From Gelatoporia subvermispora B (taxonomy: Eukaryota > Basidiomycota > Agaricomycetes > Polyporales > Gelatoporiaceae): a DNA stretch of 64,000 nucleotides. The position numbers were made by a program, and so were the translations under genes. Below are positions 60,614 through 64,000 of this stretch, piece by piece. Every line of letters starts with the position of its first letter. Position 1 is the stretch's first letter. The stretch lies in NCBI GenBank assembly GCA_000320605.2, contig KB445794.1:1185688-1249687 (forward strand), in the 5' to 3' direction. The notes below the pieces were generated by a model, which was given only the letters and a program-made list of their open reading frames with translations, was not told the DNA's origin and searched no databases.

Positions 60614-63600
60614 GCCCTGAAGTTGATTCCATCCAGGAACCCCGATTCCTGCATGAACGACGCCCATCGCTCATCGAGCCTTGAATCTCGGGACGCGAGG
60701 CCGAGATTGACCAGCTCTGCCGGCGGCACGTATGCCTGCTGCACGCCCTGGAACGGAGTGGCAGCGTGATACACTGGACCATCATCGCGATACACACTCG
60801 GTCCGGGCTGTGGGGGCAGCGGCGGCTGATACCGAGGCGCATTGTAGTGCTGGGGTGGCTGTTGAGGCGGCATCTGCATTGGCATTGAGGCGTGCTGTTG
60901 TGACCAGCCATAGTCCTGGGTGGGTGCAACTGGCGGTGGTGCCTGCTGGTCGTACACAACGGGCCGGTAATGCTGGCGGACAGACTGTTGTTGGACCGAG
61001 TGTGACGGGTAGGAAGATGCATATGCTTGTGGAGTCTGGGTCGGCTGCCAGTCCGCCTCCAGCCGTCTTACAGGCTCCTGCAATGAGCTTGTGGGGGGCC
61101 CGTGCTGTTGAAGCATGGGCGGGGCCTGCTGCGCGAATTTAGGAGGCTCTTGCTGCTGCGGTGATGGTTGGGACTGCGTCGAGACAGCCGAGGGCGATCG
61201 CGAGGGCGCTTTGACTGCAACGAGCTTGGTTTTGCCCGCGAAGATCTGCAACGTTTCCTCATCTGCATCGTCCTCCGTCTTCACCTTCCATAGCGTCCCA
61301 TCAGTCATAGCTCCAATGGACTGAGTGGTCCCAGCGATAGCGTGGTGTGCCTTCTCGGTGAGTTTCACGAGGATAGGCTTGCGTTGAGAGGTATTAGAAC
61401 ATATAGCTGGGAGGTGGATGGAGGCTCCTCACCAGAGCTTTGGCAGCGCGCCTGTTAGTCTTTGCAGCCTTAGCAAACAGGTCGGTGGCAACCTCAAGCT
61501 GAGCCATAGCATTAGGTGCTAGTTGCGACCGTGGCCCTCGGGTAACGACTGTTGCAAATACAACCTGCGTAATCGTGAGAAACGTCCTTTCCACGGTAAC
61601 GAAAACGTACAGCAGCGGAAAACGAGAACGTCCAATTCGCCCAGAATCGAGTTGCTACGTCGGGATTGGCCGCGAATTGCTCACGAATCATCTTGAGGAT
61701 GATTGACGACGCTCGATACGCAGCAAGGAATGACGGTGCATACGGACTTCTGAGCGGATTCTCCGGGCAGTTGATGATCGCTTGCACGAAGAAACTGCGA
61801 TGAATGTAGAGTAGCACTAGAATGTCGCGTATTCAGTTGTGTTTCCGATGGAATGCATTTACAGAGATACTCACTGACTTCCCGACTGTGGGACATCACG
61901 GAGCTCTGCATCGCAACTTCCAGCGAGGGAGGCTCCGCGTCAGGCGGTGCTTCTAGCTCCTCCACCATGGCCAACGCCTCGGGACTAATAGGAAACTCGC
62001 GTACTTTGCGGTCGAGATCCATGATGGTAGTATACGAAGGCGCCTCCGCAGTCAGGGTCTTCTCCACGATCATGGACACGCACTCGAAGGCAAAGCGGAA
62101 GCTCCATGATTCGTCTGAGGGTCAGCGTGCCAGGAGACAAGCAAGACCGTCAACGCGGAGTCATCAACCGTCACAATATGAGCCTACGTACAGTCTAGGC
62201 CGGGCTCACCTTCATTGTCATCGTCGTCTTTGTGCGGGTACTCGCAGTCAATGTATTTGCGCGAGATGCTGGGGCTCCTCCCGGTGGCAAGGCTCTACAC
62301 TGGACAGGTCAGCTGGCGGTTGCTAGCACGCGGTAGACGACGTGACCCGCCTGCCATGAGTCTGCGACGAAGAGGTCCCAGAAGGAAACGCGCCGCCGGT
62401 TAACTATCCGGTCCGGTAGACCCCACCTCGCGCTATCGCGGTCTAAGAGTATGGACAATCAATAGATAGGGCAAAATCGGACCGTGGTATGACTTACGAA
62501 GACCAACCTAAAGGGAAAGCTTGAACACTGACCAGTCAGGAGGGTAAAGAAAGCAGGGCGTACAGTTTGCGACAGCTGTGCGGTGAGAGCAAGCAATCCC
62601 CACGATGTCTCCATGCTCGTGTCGTTCTTGCCCGGCTCGCCACCGGTCATGCTGTGATATATGCTCATCAAGTGCAACGCCTGGATAGTGATGAGGCTCG
62701 GCTGCTCGAAGACAGACTCCAGGCTTAACGCAGCGCGACCCAGATGGACATAGTGTTCTGCCTCTGCGTTGTACGGCTCCAGTTCTGGATCCACGAGTGC
62801 ACCATTGGCAAGAATCAGCATAACGAGCGCCAGACTATGAGGGCCTCCATATTCATCTTCCAATACGATACCTCCTGATATTGTTGCCTTCTTGTAGAAG
62901 TAAGGCAGCATTTCATCTAGAAGTTGTTGCTCAGAGACACCTCTGAATAGCCACCCAGCATACTTGAAGTATGAGCCAGAGAGGTGCAACGCCCGGTCAT
63001 ATGATGGCAGGTGACTAGTGATGAGCTCCTTGACGGCCTCTGGGGAACCCATAGGCGTTAATGGGAACGCCGTCGAGAATCGCATGACTTCCTCGGGTAC
63101 GGATGGGCTCCTTGAATCACGCATAGAGTGAGGGGATCCATCGCCTACGCTCGGTGACGTAGCAGTGGTATCGCCGTCTCCCTGATATTATGAGTGGAAA
63201 TGATAGGCTATATGCGGCTTTATTGGCTCACCAACAGCAGGTACTGTGCGCAATGAAGGGTATGATGAGTCTTAACAGTAGCTTATAGTCACTGGCACAT
63301 ACTTCTGGCCCACCAGTTGGACCGAAGAATCTCGAGACTCCGTGGTCCGATACCGTTAAGGTACCAAAAGCATCCAATACGTCCGCTTTTGCGGGGCTAG
63401 TCTGCTCTGGAGGTGGGATGTCTTCATCCGGTCCGCCAGGGACGGTGGCTTCTTCTCCTGATAAAAGAGGGTGGGGATCATTGGAACACTTCGCTTGCAT
63501 TACGGCGAGTGCATCCTCTAGCTGTCGTATTCGCTCGCTCATCTTCGCTATTCGCTTGTGCAAGTGCTCTGTGGCTGCCAAGACGAAGCTAGGATAACAG

Positions 63601-64000
63601 TAAATTCGTGAGTCACCATATTGATGTCATGCGGACATACCGAGTGCCCTGGCCGGTAGCGAGACTCCCTACAAGCTCGTCAGATTTCAGGGGACCTAGA
63701 GCAGAGTACCATGTCTAGTACCATTCGGGCATAGCGCCGCACAACCTCTCCTCTGCGGCGATCGTGAGCAGGAAATTCCGAGTCACAGCTAGACGCATAC
63801 CTGGCACGATTGGCAAGGTATAGACTTGTCGCATCGGATCTGTTAGAGTGTGAGGGGATCAGTAACTAGCACAGAAGAAATAAGAACAGACCTTGAGTCT
63901 GTTCCAAGCGCAAGGAGTTAACGGGGAATCCTTGGTGAGTAGGCGTACAGGTGTGCTTAAATGCGATGATCGCACCTCCGGCACTCTGCGCACGAGATCT
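60610..64000 (-). CDS. Zn2Cys6 transcription factor B, 5' end cut by the window
   Basis: Partial: the first visible codons (EISCAEC) lie at the window edge and the start codon is beyond it. The zinc cluster is SCAECRRLKIRCDKSIPCQS, CQRRGCAALCPNG, but it is correct only if a 7-nt exon (63892-63898, ACTCAAG, coding R|LK) is spliced between two introns. A dimerisation helix (AATEHLHKRIAKMSERIRQL, EDALAVMQAK), LGTLTVSDHGVSRFFGPTGG and the Fungal_trans region (FSTAFPLTPMGSPEAVKELI; YFKYAGWLFRGV; LALVMLILANGALVDPELEP; YVHLGRAALSLESVFEQPSL) follow. The C-terminus is Gln/Pro-rich (QQPPQHYNAPRYQPPLPPQP), ending SGFLDGINFRA. It is a paralogue of the neighbour in tandem; its ligand and targets are unknown. 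Confidence 0.88.

Overview
This window is nuclear DNA of a filamentous basidiomycete, most likely an Agaricomycete (polypore or gilled-mushroom lineage). The reasons are dense genes, many 39-80 nt introns with GT...CTNAY...AG signals in nearly every gene, GC-rich coding exons, and families typical of that group: an F-box/LRR protein ending in the RRAPW-type tail, Zn2Cys6 regulators, a class 3 lipase and a DH-PH-CNH Rho exchange factor. Nothing is bacterial, viral or organellar. I saw no rRNA, tRNA, CRISPR array or intact transposon.

Layout, left to right. 0-3 kb: a tandem pair of PQ-loop membrane transporters on the minus strand. 3.7-10.6 kb, all minus: PET117 (cytochrome oxidase assembly), a hypothetical protein, a protein with a 'GDYG...GNI' domain and a very long acidic tail, an F-box protein and a DUF2015 protein. 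10.6-12.9 kb: no gene I can defend. 13-16.3 kb, plus: a 14-TM-type MFS drug transporter and EMC5. 16.5-18.2 kb, minus: the splicing factor RED/IK. 18.8-30.6 kb, plus: sterol O-acyltransferase, a secreted class 3 lipase, tubulin chaperone B, CDC48/p97 and a DGAT2-type acyltransferase. 30.9-32 kb, minus: a 4HBT thioesterase-like protein. 32.3-34.4 kb, plus: a YTP1-like membrane protein. 34.7-37.9 kb, minus: an HMG-box protein and a METTL2/ABP140 tRNA m3C methyltransferase. 38.1-44.4 kb, plus: a large ROM2-type RhoGEF with two DH domains. 44.8-47 kb, minus: an amino-acid permease. 49-52.3 kb, plus: a GPATCH1-like protein. 52.3-53.9 kb, minus: MAK11/PAK1IP1. 54-56 kb, plus: mitochondrial GatA. 56-64 kb, minus: two tandem paralogous Zn2Cys6 transcription factors, the second cut by the window edge.

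Most of this is conserved housekeeping: ER membrane insertion, splicing, proteostasis, ribosome assembly, mitochondrial translation and respiration, and cell-wall Rho signalling. A loose functional theme is neutral-lipid metabolism between 18.8 and 32 kb (sterol-ester synthesis, a secreted lipase, triacylglycerol synthesis, a thioesterase), but housekeeping genes interrupt it and linkage may be chance. The points most worth a second look are the duplicated DH module with shared intron positions, a 7-nt microexon in the second Zn2Cys6 gene, two GC-AG introns, two splice junctions where the frame is out by one base, and the acidic-tailed GDYG protein. All exon joins were inferred by eye from reading frame, splice consensus and family similarity; none was tested against transcripts or databases.
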